Shown here in pieces: positions 42,260 through 52,017 of a DNA stretch of 64,000 bases; the stretch's first letter is position 1, and each line of letters opens with the position of its first letter. The notes beneath the pieces are model-generated. The model did not search any database and had not been told where the DNA came from. It saw only the letters and a program-made list of their open reading frames with translations. The translations under genes were made by a program, and so were the position numbers. Source of the DNA: Phytopythium helicoides (Eukaryota > Oomycota > Peronosporomycetes > Pythiales > Pythiaceae); assembly GCA_024867545.1 (NCBI GenBank), contig JANFNE010000059.1:243501-307500 (forward strand). Reading direction: 5' to 3'.

Positions 42260-42378
42260 GTAGACGGCCATCTTAGGCTGAGAACACCGTATCCCGTTCG
42301 CTCTGCGAAGTTAAGCAGCCTCAAGCTCGGGTAGTACTCGGGTGGGTGACCACCGGGGAAGTCCGGGTGCTGTCTACT
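42260..42378 (+). rRNA. 5S ribosomal RNA, unit 1
   Basis: A 119-nt sequence from GTAGACGGCCATC to GTGCTGTCTACT. The ends pair (GTAGAC with GTCTAC). The internal control region has the box A core GTTAAGCAG and the box C region CTCGGGTGGGTGACCACC. It matches the eukaryotic 5S consensus and is followed by a pol III T-run. The leftmost unit; its spacer differs from the others by one base at 42236. Confidence 0.95.
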
Positions 42379-42784
42379 CTTTTCATTCTTTTGCTTCTTG
42401 ATTGATACCTACGGTACCTATGACCGCCCATTGCTTTTGCACACACGCGCTCACAAACAACACCAAAAACACACACAACATGCATGCAACACCCACATAT
42501 CAACCATGCATCAACCACCACTCATACAGACCAAAAACCCACACCATATTCGCACAATCTGTGTGGATCAACACACAAACGGATGCAAACGTAACACGAC
42601 ACCAAGCGCCGAAAACCGCGCGCAAATCGTGCCACATATAATGGAACATGCACAGGAACATACCCTGACTTTGGCGCAACTGTAGTCCTTGTTTTGCGTG
42701 TTGGTGTGGTTAGGGTTGCGTGTTTGACTTGATGTTTGTATGTGGTGTGACGTGGTTGGGTAGGTGTGCGCGATATGATTGGAT

Positions 42785-42903
42785 GTAGACGGCCATCTTA
42801 GGCTGAGAACACCGTATCCCGTTCGCTCTGCGAAGTTAAGCAGCCTCAAGCTCGGGTAGTACTCGGGTGGGTGACCACCGGGGAAGTCCGGGTGCTGTCT
42901 ACT
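42785..42903 (+). rRNA. 5S ribosomal RNA, unit 2
   Basis: Identical to unit 1 over the gene; 525 bp downstream of it. Intact promoter and terminator. Confidence 0.95.
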
Positions 42904-43309
42904 CTTTTCATTCTTTTGCTTCTTGATTGATACCTACGGTACCTATGACCGCCCATTGCTTTTGCACACACGCGCTCACAAACAACACCAAAAACACACA
43001 CAACATGCATGCAACACCCACATATCAACCATGCATCAACCACCACTCATACAGACCAAAAACCCACACCATATTCGCACAATCTGTGTGGATCAACACA
43101 CAAACGGATGCAAACGTAACACGACACCAAGCGCCGAAAACCGCGCGCAAATCGTGCCACATATAATGGAACATGCACAGGAACATACCCTGACTTTGGC
43201 GCAACTGTAGTCCTTGTTTTGCGTGTTGGTGTGGTTAGGGTTGCGTGTTTGACTTGATGTTTGTATGTGGTGTGACGTGGTTGGGTAGGTGTGCGCGATA
43301 TGATTGGAT

Positions 43310-43428
43310 GTAGACGGCCATCTTAGGCTGAGAACACCGTATCCCGTTCGCTCTGCGAAGTTAAGCAGCCTCAAGCTCGGGTAGTACTCGGGTGGGTGAC
43401 CACCGGGGAAGTCCGGGTGCTGTCTACT
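43310..43428 (+). rRNA. 5S ribosomal RNA, unit 3
   Basis: Intact gene copy, no difference seen from unit 2. Confidence 0.95.
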
Positions 43429-43834
43429 CTTTTCATTCTTTTGCTTCTTGATTGATACCTACGGTACCTATGACCGCCCATTGCTTTTGCACACACGCGC
43501 TCACAAACAACACCAAAAACACACACAACATGCATGCAACACCCACATATCAACCATGCATCAACCACCACTCATACAGACCAAAAACCCACACCATATT
43601 CGCACAATCTGTGTGGATCAACACACAAACGGATGCAAACGTAACACGACACCAAGCGCCGAAAACCGCGCGCAAATCGTGCCACATATAATGGAACATG
43701 CACAGGAACATACCCTGACTTTGGCGCAACTGTAGTCCTTGTTTTGCGTGTTGGTGTGGTTAGGGTTGCGTGTTTGACTTGATGTTTGTATGTGGTGTGA
43801 CGTGGTTGGGTAGGTGTGCGCGATATGATTGGAT

Positions 43835-43953
43835 GTAGACGGCCATCTTAGGCTGAGAACACCGTATCCCGTTCGCTCTGCGAAGTTAAGCAGCCTCAAG
43901 CTCGGGTAGTACTCGGGTGGGTGACCACCGGGGAAGTCCGGGTGCTGTCTACT
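43835..43953 (+). rRNA. 5S ribosomal RNA, unit 4
   Basis: Intact gene copy, no difference seen from unit 2. Confidence 0.95.
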
Positions 43954-44359
43954 CTTTTCATTCTTTTGCTTCTTGATTGATACCTACGGTACCTATGACC
44001 GCCCATTGCTTTTGCACACACGCGCTCACAAACAACACCAAAAACACACACAACATGCATGCAACACCCACATATCAACCATGCATCAACCACCACTCAT
44101 ACAGACCAAAAACCCACACCATATTCGCACAATCTGTGTGGATCAACACACAAACGGATGCAAACGTAACACGACACCAAGCGCCGAAAACCGCGCGCAA
44201 ATCGTGCCACATATAATGGAACATGCACAGGAACATACCCTGACTTTGGCGCAACTGTAGTCCTTGTTTTGCGTGTTGGTGTGGTTAGGGTTGCGTGTTT
44301 GACTTGATGTTTGTATGTGGTGTGACGTGGTTGGGTAGGTGTGCGCGATATGATTGGAT

Positions 44360-44478
44360 GTAGACGGCCATCTTAGGCTGAGAACACCGTATCCCGTTCG
44401 CTCTGCGAAGTTAAGCAGCCTCAAGCTCGGGTAGTACTCGGGTGGGTGACCACCGGGGAAGTCCGGGTGCTGTCTACT
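44360..44478 (+). rRNA. 5S ribosomal RNA, unit 5
   Basis: Intact gene copy, no difference seen from unit 2. Confidence 0.95.
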
Positions 44479-44884
44479 CTTTTCATTCTTTTGCTTCTTG
44501 ATTGATACCTACGGTACCTATGACCGCCCATTGCTTTTGCACACACGCGCTCACAAACAACACCAAAAACACACACAACATGCATGCAACACCCACATAT
44601 CAACCATGCATCAACCACCACTCATACAGACCAAAAACCCACACCATATTCGCACAATCTGTGTGGATCAACACACAAACGGATGCAAACGTAACACGAC
44701 ACCAAGCGCCGAAAACCGCGCGCAAATCGTGCCACATATAATGGAACATGCACAGGAACATACCCTGACTTTGGCGCAACTGTAGTCCTTGTTTTGCGTG
44801 TTGGTGTGGTTAGGGTTGCGTGTTTGACTTGATTTTTGTATGTGGTGTGACGTGGTTGGGTAGGTGTGCGCGATATGATTGGAT

Positions 44885-45003
44885 GTAGACGGCCATCTTA
44901 GGCTGAGAACACCGTATCCCGTTCGCTCTGCGAAGTTAAGCAGCCTCAAGCTCGGGTAGTACTCGGGTGGGTGACCACCGGGGAAGTCCGGGTGCTGTCT
45001 ACT
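44885..45003 (+). rRNA. 5S ribosomal RNA, unit 6
   Basis: Intact gene; the spacer just upstream carries a T for G at 44834, a variant shared only with unit 11. Confidence 0.95.
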
Positions 45004-45409
45004 CTTTTCATTCTTTTGCTTCTTGATTGATACCTACGGTACCTATGACCGCCCATTGCTTTTGCACACACGCGCTCACAAACAACACCAAAAACACACA
45101 CAACATGCATGCAACACCCACATATCAACCATGCATCAACCACCACTCATACAGACCAAAAACCCACACCATATTCGCACAATCTGTGTGGATCAACACA
45201 CAAACGGATGCAAACGTAACACGACACCAAGCGCCGAAAACCGCGCGCAAATCGTGCCACATATAATGGAACATGCACAGGAACATACCCTGACTTTGGC
45301 GCAACTGTAGTCCTTGTTTTGCGTGTTGGTGTGGTTAGGGTTGCGTGTTTGACTTGATGTTTGTATGTGGTGTGACGTGGTTGGGTAGGTGTGCGCGATA
45401 TGATTGGAT

Positions 45410-45528
45410 GTAGACGGCCATCTTAGGCTGAGAACACCGTATCCCGTTCGCTCTGCGAAGTTAAGCAGCCTCAAGCTCGGGTAGTACTCGGGTGGGTGAC
45501 CACCGGGGAAGTCCGGGTGCTGTCTACT
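45410..45528 (+). rRNA. 5S ribosomal RNA, unit 7
   Basis: Intact gene copy, no difference seen from unit 2. Confidence 0.95.
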
Positions 45529-45934
45529 CTTTTCATTCTTTTGCTTCTTGATTGATACCTACGGTACCTATGACCGCCCATTGCTTTTGCACACACGCGC
45601 TCACAAACAACACCAAAAACACACACAACATGCATGCAACACCCACATATCAACCATGCATCAACCACCACTCATACAGACCAAAAACCCACACCATATT
45701 CGCACAATCTGTGTGGATCAACACACAAACGGATGCAAACGTAACACGACACCAAGCGCCGAAAACCGCGCGCAAATCGTGCCACATATAATGGAACATG
45801 CACAGGAACATACCCTGACTTTGGCGCAACTGTAGTCCTTGTTTTGCGTGTTGGTGTGGTTAGGGTTGCGTGTTTGACTTGATGTTTGTATGTGGTGTGA
45901 CGTGGTTGGGTAGGTGTGCGCGATATGATTGGAT

Positions 45935-46053
45935 GTAGACGGCCATCTTAGGCTGAGAACACCGTATCCCGTTCGCTCTGCGAAGTTAAGCAGCCTCAAG
46001 CTCGGGTAGTACTCGGGTGGGTGACCACCGGGGAAGTCCGGGTGCTGTCTACT
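45935..46053 (+). rRNA. 5S ribosomal RNA, unit 8
   Basis: Intact gene copy; the last one before the unit holding the 392-bp insertion. Confidence 0.95.
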
Positions 46054-46459
46054 CTTTTCATTCTTTTGCTTCTTGATTGATACCTACGGTACCTATGACC
46101 GCCCATTGCTTTTGCACACACGCGCTCACAAACAACACCAAAAACACACACAACATGCATGCAACACCCACATATCAACCATGCATCAACCACCACTCAT
46201 ACAGACCAAAAACCCACACCATATTCGCACAATCTGTGTGGATCAACACACAAACGGATGCAAACGTAACACGACACCAAGCGCCGAAAACCGCGCGCAA
46301 ATCGTGCCACATATAATGGAACATGCACAGGAACATACCCTGACTTTGGCGCAACTGTAGTCCTTGTTTTGCGTGTTGGTGTGGTTAGGGTTGCGTGTTT
46401 GACTTGATGTTTGTATGTGGTGTGACGTGGTTGGGTAGGTGTGCGCGATATGATTGGAT

Positions 46460-46987
46460 GTAGACGGCCATCTTAGGCTGAGAACACCGTATCCCGTTCG
46501 CTCTGCGAAGTTAAGCACCGACCTCGGGTGCTCGGGTGGCATAGAGGCGGGTGTGTTGGGTGAAGTTAAGCAGCTCCTCCGGGGGTTGCTCTCGGGTGGA
46601 TGACCACCTGGTATTAACTAAATTCAGTACACTCGTCCGCCGCCTGGGTCCGGGACCGGGAGACCACGAGGGCTGTATATACGGTACCTTATCGGTCGGA
46701 GAGGCACCCGGTGTTACGGCATACGGGTGTAACAAACCTCCTGTAGCGTAATGTGGAGGGTCCTTGCCACTCAACTCCCTACGGGGAAACACTAGCCTGC
46801 CTTAAAGATCCTTGAAATAGTAGGGGGCATTAATAGGTAGTGTGAGTTCGTCCTGAACCACCGGGGCGATGGTTCCGAAAGGAGCTAGGTTAGGGGCGGT
46901 ACTCTCTCTCTCTGCGAAGTTAAGCAGCCTCAAGCTCGGGTAGTACTCGGGTGGGTGACCACCGGGGAAGTCCGGGTGCTGTCTACT
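46460..46987 (+). pseudogene. 5S rRNA unit 9, split by a 392-bp insertion
   Basis: The 5' 58 nt of the gene (46460-46517) end in CTCTGCGAAGTTAAGCA. The same 17 bp resume at 46910 and lead into the 3' part of the gene (to 46987). The insertion splits box A of the internal promoter, so this copy cannot make normal 5S RNA. Confidence 0.93.
46518..46909 (+). mobile_element. 392-bp non-autonomous 5S-targeted insertion with 5S-derived head (SINE3-like)
   Basis: Inserted at nucleotide 58 of a 5S gene and flanked by a perfect 17-bp duplication, CTCTGCGAAGTTAAGCA (46501-46517 and 46910-46926). The segment 46561-46611 (GAAGTTAAGCAGCTCC, then CTCGGGTGGATGACCACC) is a diverged copy of the 5S internal promoter region. 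A second 5S-like scrap (CTCGGGTGCTCGGGTGG) lies at 46524-46540. The remaining 300 bp match neither 5S nor the 8-kb element, and there is no credible coding frame. A 5S-derived head with a pol III promoter is the defining feature of SINE3-type elements. It must be mobilised by another element's proteins; the identical target and duplication suggest a 5S-specific retrotransposon. Confidence 0.7.
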
Positions 46988-47393
46988 CTTTTCATTCTTT
47001 TGCTTCTTGATTGATACCTACGGTACCTATGACCGCCCATTGCTTTTGCACACACGCGCTCACAAACAACACCAAAAACACACACAACATGCATGCAACA
47101 CCCACATATCAACCATGCATCAACCACCACTCATACAGACCAAAAACCCACACCATATTCGCACAATCTGTGTGGATCAACACACAAACGGATGCAAACG
47201 TAACACGACACCAAGCGCCGAAAACCGCGCGCAAATCGTGCCACATATAATGGAACATGCACAGGAACATACCCTGACTTTGGCGCAACTGTAGTCCTTG
47301 TTTTGCGTGTTGGTGTGGTTAGGGTTGCGTGTTTGACTTGATGTTTGTATGTGGTGTGACGTGGTTGGGTAGGTGTGCGCGATATGATTGGAT

Positions 47394-47512
47394 GTAGACG
47401 GCCATCTTAGGCTGAGAACACCGTATCCCGTTCGCTCTGCGAAGTTAAGCAGCCTCAAGCTCGGGTAGTACTCGGGTGGGTGACCACCGGGGAAGTCCGG
47501 GTGCTGTCTACT
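47394..47512 (+). rRNA. 5S ribosomal RNA, unit 10
   Basis: Intact gene; first complete unit after the 392-bp insertion. Confidence 0.95.
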
Positions 47513-47918
47513 CTTTTCATTCTTTTGCTTCTTGATTGATACCTACGGTACCTATGACCGCCCATTGCTTTTGCACACACGCGCTCACAAACAACACCAA
47601 AAACACACACAACATGCATGCAACACCCACATATCAACCATGCATCAACCACCACTCATACAGACCAAAAACCCACACCATATTCGCACAATCTGTGTGG
47701 ATCAACACACAAACGGATGCAAACGTAACACGACACCAAGCGCCGAAAACCGCGCGCAAATCGTGCCACATATAATGGAACATGCACAGGAACATACCCT
47801 GACTTTGGCGCAACTGTAGTCCTTGTTTTGCGTGTTGGTGTGGTTAGGGTTGCGTGTTTGACTTGATTTTTGTATGTGGTGTGACGTGGTTGGGTAGGTG
47901 TGCGCGATATGATTGGAT

Positions 47919-48037
47919 GTAGACGGCCATCTTAGGCTGAGAACACCGTATCCCGTTCGCTCTGCGAAGTTAAGCAGCCTCAAGCTCGGGTAGTACTCGG
48001 GTGGGTGACCACCGGGGAAGTCCGGGTGCTGTCTACT
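47919..48037 (+). rRNA. 5S ribosomal RNA, unit 11
   Basis: Intact gene; upstream spacer has the T for G variant (47868) also seen before unit 6. Confidence 0.95.
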
Positions 48038-48443
48038 CTTTTCATTCTTTTGCTTCTTGATTGATACCTACGGTACCTATGACCGCCCATTGCTTTTGCA
48101 CACACGCGCTCACAAACAACACCAAAAACACACACAACATGCATGCAACACCCACATATCAACCATGCATCAACCACCACTCATACAGACCAAAAACCCA
48201 CACCATATTCGCACAATCTGTGTGGATCAACACACAAACGGATGCAAACGTAACACGACACCAAGCGCCGAAAACCGCGCGCAAATCGTGCCACATATAA
48301 TGGAACATGCACAGGAACATACCCTGACTTTGGCGCAACTGTAGTCCTTGTTTTGCGTGTTGGTGTGGTTAGGGTTGCGTGTTTGACTTGATGTTTGTAT
48401 GTGGTGTGACGTGGTTGGGTAGGTGTGCGCGATATGATTGGAT

Positions 48444-48562
48444 GTAGACGGCCATCTTAGGCTGAGAACACCGTATCCCGTTCGCTCTGCGAAGTTAAGC
48501 AGCCTCAAGCTCGGGTAGTACTCGGGTGGGTGACCACCGGGGAAGTCCGGGTGCTGTCTACT
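48444..48562 (+). rRNA. 5S ribosomal RNA, unit 12
   Basis: Intact gene copy, no difference seen from unit 2. Confidence 0.95.
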
Positions 48563-49570
48563 CTTTTCATTCTTTTGCTTCTTGATTGATACCTACGGTA
48601 CCTATGACCGCCCATTGCTTTTGCACACACGCGCTCACAAACAACACCAAAAACACACACAACATGCATGCAACACCCACATATCAACCATGCATCAACC
48701 ACCACTCATACAGACCAAAAACCCACACCATATTCGCACAATCTGTGTGGATCAACACACAAACGGATGCAAACGTAACACGACACCAAGCGCCGAAAAC
48801 CGCGCGCAAATCGTGCCACATATAATGGAACATGCACAGGAACATACCCTGACTTTGGCGCAACTGTAGTCCTTGTTTTGCGTGTTGGTGTGGTTAGGGT
48901 TGCGTGTTTGACTTGATGTTTGTATGTGGTGTGACGTGGTTGGGTAGGTGTGCGCGATATGATTGGATGTAGACGGCCATCTTAGGCTGAGAACACCGTA
49001 TCCCGTTCGCTCTGCGAAGTTAAGCATTCTGCAATTTGCCGGCTTCCCCCCAAGTGGTCCAAGACAGGCCCAAGCCTGCTCGACCGCTTTCTTCGCCGAC
49101 TTTCGCCGCCGCCGCCGCCGCCGACCGCCACGGACCTTCGCGGGTCCTGTGCTCGTCGACTCCGGTCCCCGCCCCCCTCGTTCTCGCCGCGCTCGTGTGT
49201 CGCACAGTTGTTAGGCGCCTTCGGCTTGCCGGAGGCTCATCCCTGCTGGTGACTAGAGCATAAGTCGGTTCCGCACGGAATTGACTGGGTAGCGCCTCAA
49301 CCAACCTCCGGGTGGTAGTGTTTGGTGCGGATCACAAGGACGCTAGGCCGGACTTGCCCGCATCGAAGCATATTCTGGAAACTGATCACGGGATCGGTGA
49401 CTGGAGCACTATCATTCGGTTGCTGGGTCGGCTTACATCGGTTCCGGGTATTTAGGTACCTCCGACCGAGTTTAGCCGGCATCCGCGTGTGCCTTTCTCT
49501 GGGTTACGGTTCTCGAGTGTTCGATCGGTCAGTTTCACGTGGGAACTGTACCGTGTTGCGCATTCACACA

Positions 49571-49867
49571 GTGCTGTCCCTTCACTGGATACTTGGCCGA
49601 GTGTCTTTGTCTCCGGACCTTTGAAGGGAAGTTGCGTGCGGTTCTCGCACCCACTGTGTTAGGCCTCGCGACACGCCGTGAGACACTAGTGCACAACCTT
49701 TCCTAGATTCTGGGTGCAATCTCGGAACTACAAGGTCAACTTCTCGTGAGAAGTTGGACTGTGACGCGTTTTTGTGCGGTGCTGTCCCTTCACTGAACAC
49801 GTTTGACCGCGTGTTTTTGCCTTGTGCCTTTGTTGGGAAGTTGTGTACGGTTCTCGTACCCACTGCG
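49571..49867 (+). repeat. Direct repeat in the retrotransposon 5' UTR
   Basis: About 88 bp starting GTGCTGTCCCTTCACTG at 49571 recur at 49779 (208 bp downstream), with shared blocks GTGTCTTTG/GTGTTTTTG, GGGAAGTTG, ACGGTTCTCG-like and CACCCACTG. A repeated 5' monomer is a common promoter arrangement in LINEs. The second copy ends just before the region leading to ORF1. Confidence 0.7.
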
Positions 49868-50037
49868 CACGGTCTGTGTTACAACCTGTAGTAATCTTTG
49901 ATTACGCCTCGGCAACAAACAAGAACAAACAAGAAAAATCCAGAAAAAGAGGCGGGGATACGGACTACCGACCCTGCTCTGCATATCAGCTAGCGTTCCT
50001 TCTGCATTTCAAGAACTTTCCAAGAACTTCTCTCATC

Positions 50038-52017
50038 ATGGTTGGCCCGGCACGCGACAAGACATGGCGCCAGGAGTGGCACAATGCTGCGCCTCGGGCT
50101 GCCCTTTCTCGCCCTACGGATGCTGTCTTTGCCAAGGCAGAGGCTGCCCTGACCGACCCGACCCGCAACGATCTCGACCGCAAGTGCGCCGCACTTGAAG
50201 GCGTCCCCCAGCAAGTTTCAAGCGCTTTGTGCTTCCCGATGTGGATACCAGCTCGCGATCTGACGATCTCCTTCTCCGACACGGAGATTATGACATCACT
50301 CGGGTCAACGCCTCAGTCTGCGCTATGGTCCTCAAGCCTCGAACATCTTCGCGATTTCAAGGCCATCCGGAACGCGGGCGTCAGCTTTGTGTGTACCGAT
50401 CGCGACGTTTGTACCAAGTTGGGCGGCGAGTTGGTCACTATCTGTGGCCGCAAATTCAAGGTTCAGCCGTACTCGAAATACTCGCACTGGTACTACGTCG
50501 ACCTACAACGTCTCCCCGACGATGTGACGGATGGAATCATTTATGATTGGTTCGTCAATCACGGGTCTCGGCCGGTTTATATGACACCGGCTCAAACTGT
50601 GGGTGGACTACGTTCTCGCAGTCGTCGGGTTTATTTCAACCAGAAAGACCCCCCAGCTGCAGTCATGATTGACTCTGAGACACCGCTCCGCCAAATCAAG
50701 TTCACGGCCCAAGGTTACGCGGTGGTTCACCACCGGCTTCGGGCTTTCAACCGTGCGATGCCCCCTTTTATTAAGGAACTTCGCGATGTCCGCCGCTCTC
50801 CACCTTCGACTCCGGAACCCGCTACCAAGGAACCGGACTCGGATAGCGACTCGAACGCCATGTCTGGGATTGAAGGCAATTCAACTTCATCCTCGGACTC
50901 GGAAACCACGAGCCGTAAAGGCGACGAGACTTCTGAAGATTCCGGCAACTCTGAATCGGGCAGCGACTCATCAAACAGTAATTCTTCCGATTCAGACTCT
51001 GGATCTTCGAGCGGCATGGACGGAATCGAGTCAGCAATCATTGTTCACCAGGAATCAGTATGGATTTCAGGTCCTGCCCCGAAGTACCAAGTGGGCAATG
51101 TGGATGACTCTGATGCGACCCCAGCCAGAATTCGCCGAGCCAAACGTTTGGTTTTTGGTGAACTTGCCGACCCTGCGGTTGAATACCAGATGCTTCCGCC
51201 ATCTCAAAAGGAATACCCCGTCATTGCCTCAGTCAATGCGTACGAATGGCTTCGCACGGGTGAAGGAGGTTCTATTCCGCCTGACCAAGACATCATCTTG
51301 TGGAACAAGGCAGAAGACCCCCCTCGGTCGGTCGGATCCTATATCAAACTGCCGGACGTGACTGAAAAGGTCCTCAACTCGTCAGTTTACTCTAGTACTG
51401 TGGAAGAATTGTCACTCGACGAACTTTGCGCCGTTCTGGAGGATTTCGCTAAGGAATTCGCTGACGATGAAGACCCTGATGATTCTCTGGCCAAGCTTCA
51501 AGCCCAACCAAGTATGCACCGCATCCTACTCGATACCAAGTCTCCAGGAAACTTCCAATACCTGAGACACAAGGCGTTCGGGCACGCCGTTCTCCGCGGA
51601 CTCTGCACCATTCAGCACGCGGATTCGGATGACGGCACTGTCATGTCACGGCTCAAACTTCGCTTCCCCGATCGGACCGACTTTGACTTACAGACAATTC
51701 TGGGGCTCATGTTTTCGGAAGAGTCACAGTTCTGGCTGCAACTCAAATTGGCGGAGTTTGACCTAGCCTTGCAAGTAATCGCGCCCAGCATTTATACGGA
51801 CCCAGTCAAGCTGAGTTCCATTCTCGGGAAGGCAGCGACGGCTCTGCCTCACCCCATGTGGCACTTGTGGGATGATTCGACCCTCGGTTCTATCATTCTA
51901 TCACCACTTACGTCCCAGCTCTTGGACGGACCAATCCCACAAGACCTTCGCGATACTGTTGAGTACTTGCAAAAGCAGGCTGCACCTGTAGCCGAAGCTA
52001 GCAACCCTTCTCTCTAA
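50038..52017 (+). CDS. Retrotransposon ORF1 protein
   Basis: 659 residues from ATG 50038 (MVGPARDKTWRQEWHN). The frame is open further upstream to 49822 but without another ATG. It contains an alpha/beta stretch at about residues 110-215 (GVSFVCTDRDVCTKLGGELV ... YYVDLQRLPDDVTDGIIYDW) that could be an RRM-like RNA-binding fold. Next comes a Ser/Asp/Glu-rich linker of about 80 residues (SDSDSNAMSG..., SNSNSSDSDSGSSSGMDG), then a helical C-terminal region. No CCHC zinc knuckles are visible, unlike many Tx1/L1 ORF1 proteins. Expected role: binding the element RNA in the RNP. It ends EASNPSL-stop at 52015-52017; the ORF2 frame is already open there and overlaps by about 26 nt. Confidence 0.85.
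   Translation: MVGPARDKTWRQEWHNAAPRAALSRPTDAVFAKAEAALTDPTRNDLDRKCAALEGVPQQVSSALCFPMWIPARDLTISFSDTEIMTSLGSTPQSALWSSSLEHLRDFKAIRNAGVSFVCTDRDVCTKLGGELVTICGRKFKVQPYSKYSHWYYVDLQRLPDDVTDGIIYDWFVNHGSRPVYMTPAQTVGGLRSRSRRVYFNQKDPPAAVMIDSETPLRQIKFTAQGYAVVHHRLRAFNRAMPPFIKELRDVRRSPPSTPEPATKEPDSDSDSNAMSGIEGNSTSSSDSETTSRKGDETSEDSGNSESGSDSSNSNSSDSDSGSSSGMDGIESAIIVHQESVWISGPAPKYQVGNVDDSDATPARIRRAKRLVFGELADPAVEYQMLPPSQKEYPVIASVNAYEWLRTGEGGSIPPDQDIILWNKAEDPPRSVGSYIKLPDVTEKVLNSSVYSSTVEELSLDELCAVLEDFAKEFADDEDPDDSLAKLQAQPSMHRILLDTKSPGNFQYLRHKAFGHAVLRGLCTIQHADSDDGTVMSRLKLRFPDRTDFDLQTILGLMFSEESQFWLQLKLAEFDLALQVIAPSIYTDPVKLSSILGKAATALPHPMWHLWDDSTLGSIILSPLTSQLLDGPIPQDLRDTVEYLQKQAAPVAEASNPSL

Noticed and set aside
49822..50037. 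N-terminal extension of ORF1 from 49822
   Set aside because: No ATG in this part; it overlaps the 5' UTR repeat and has no conserved character. The ATG at 50038 is the better start.
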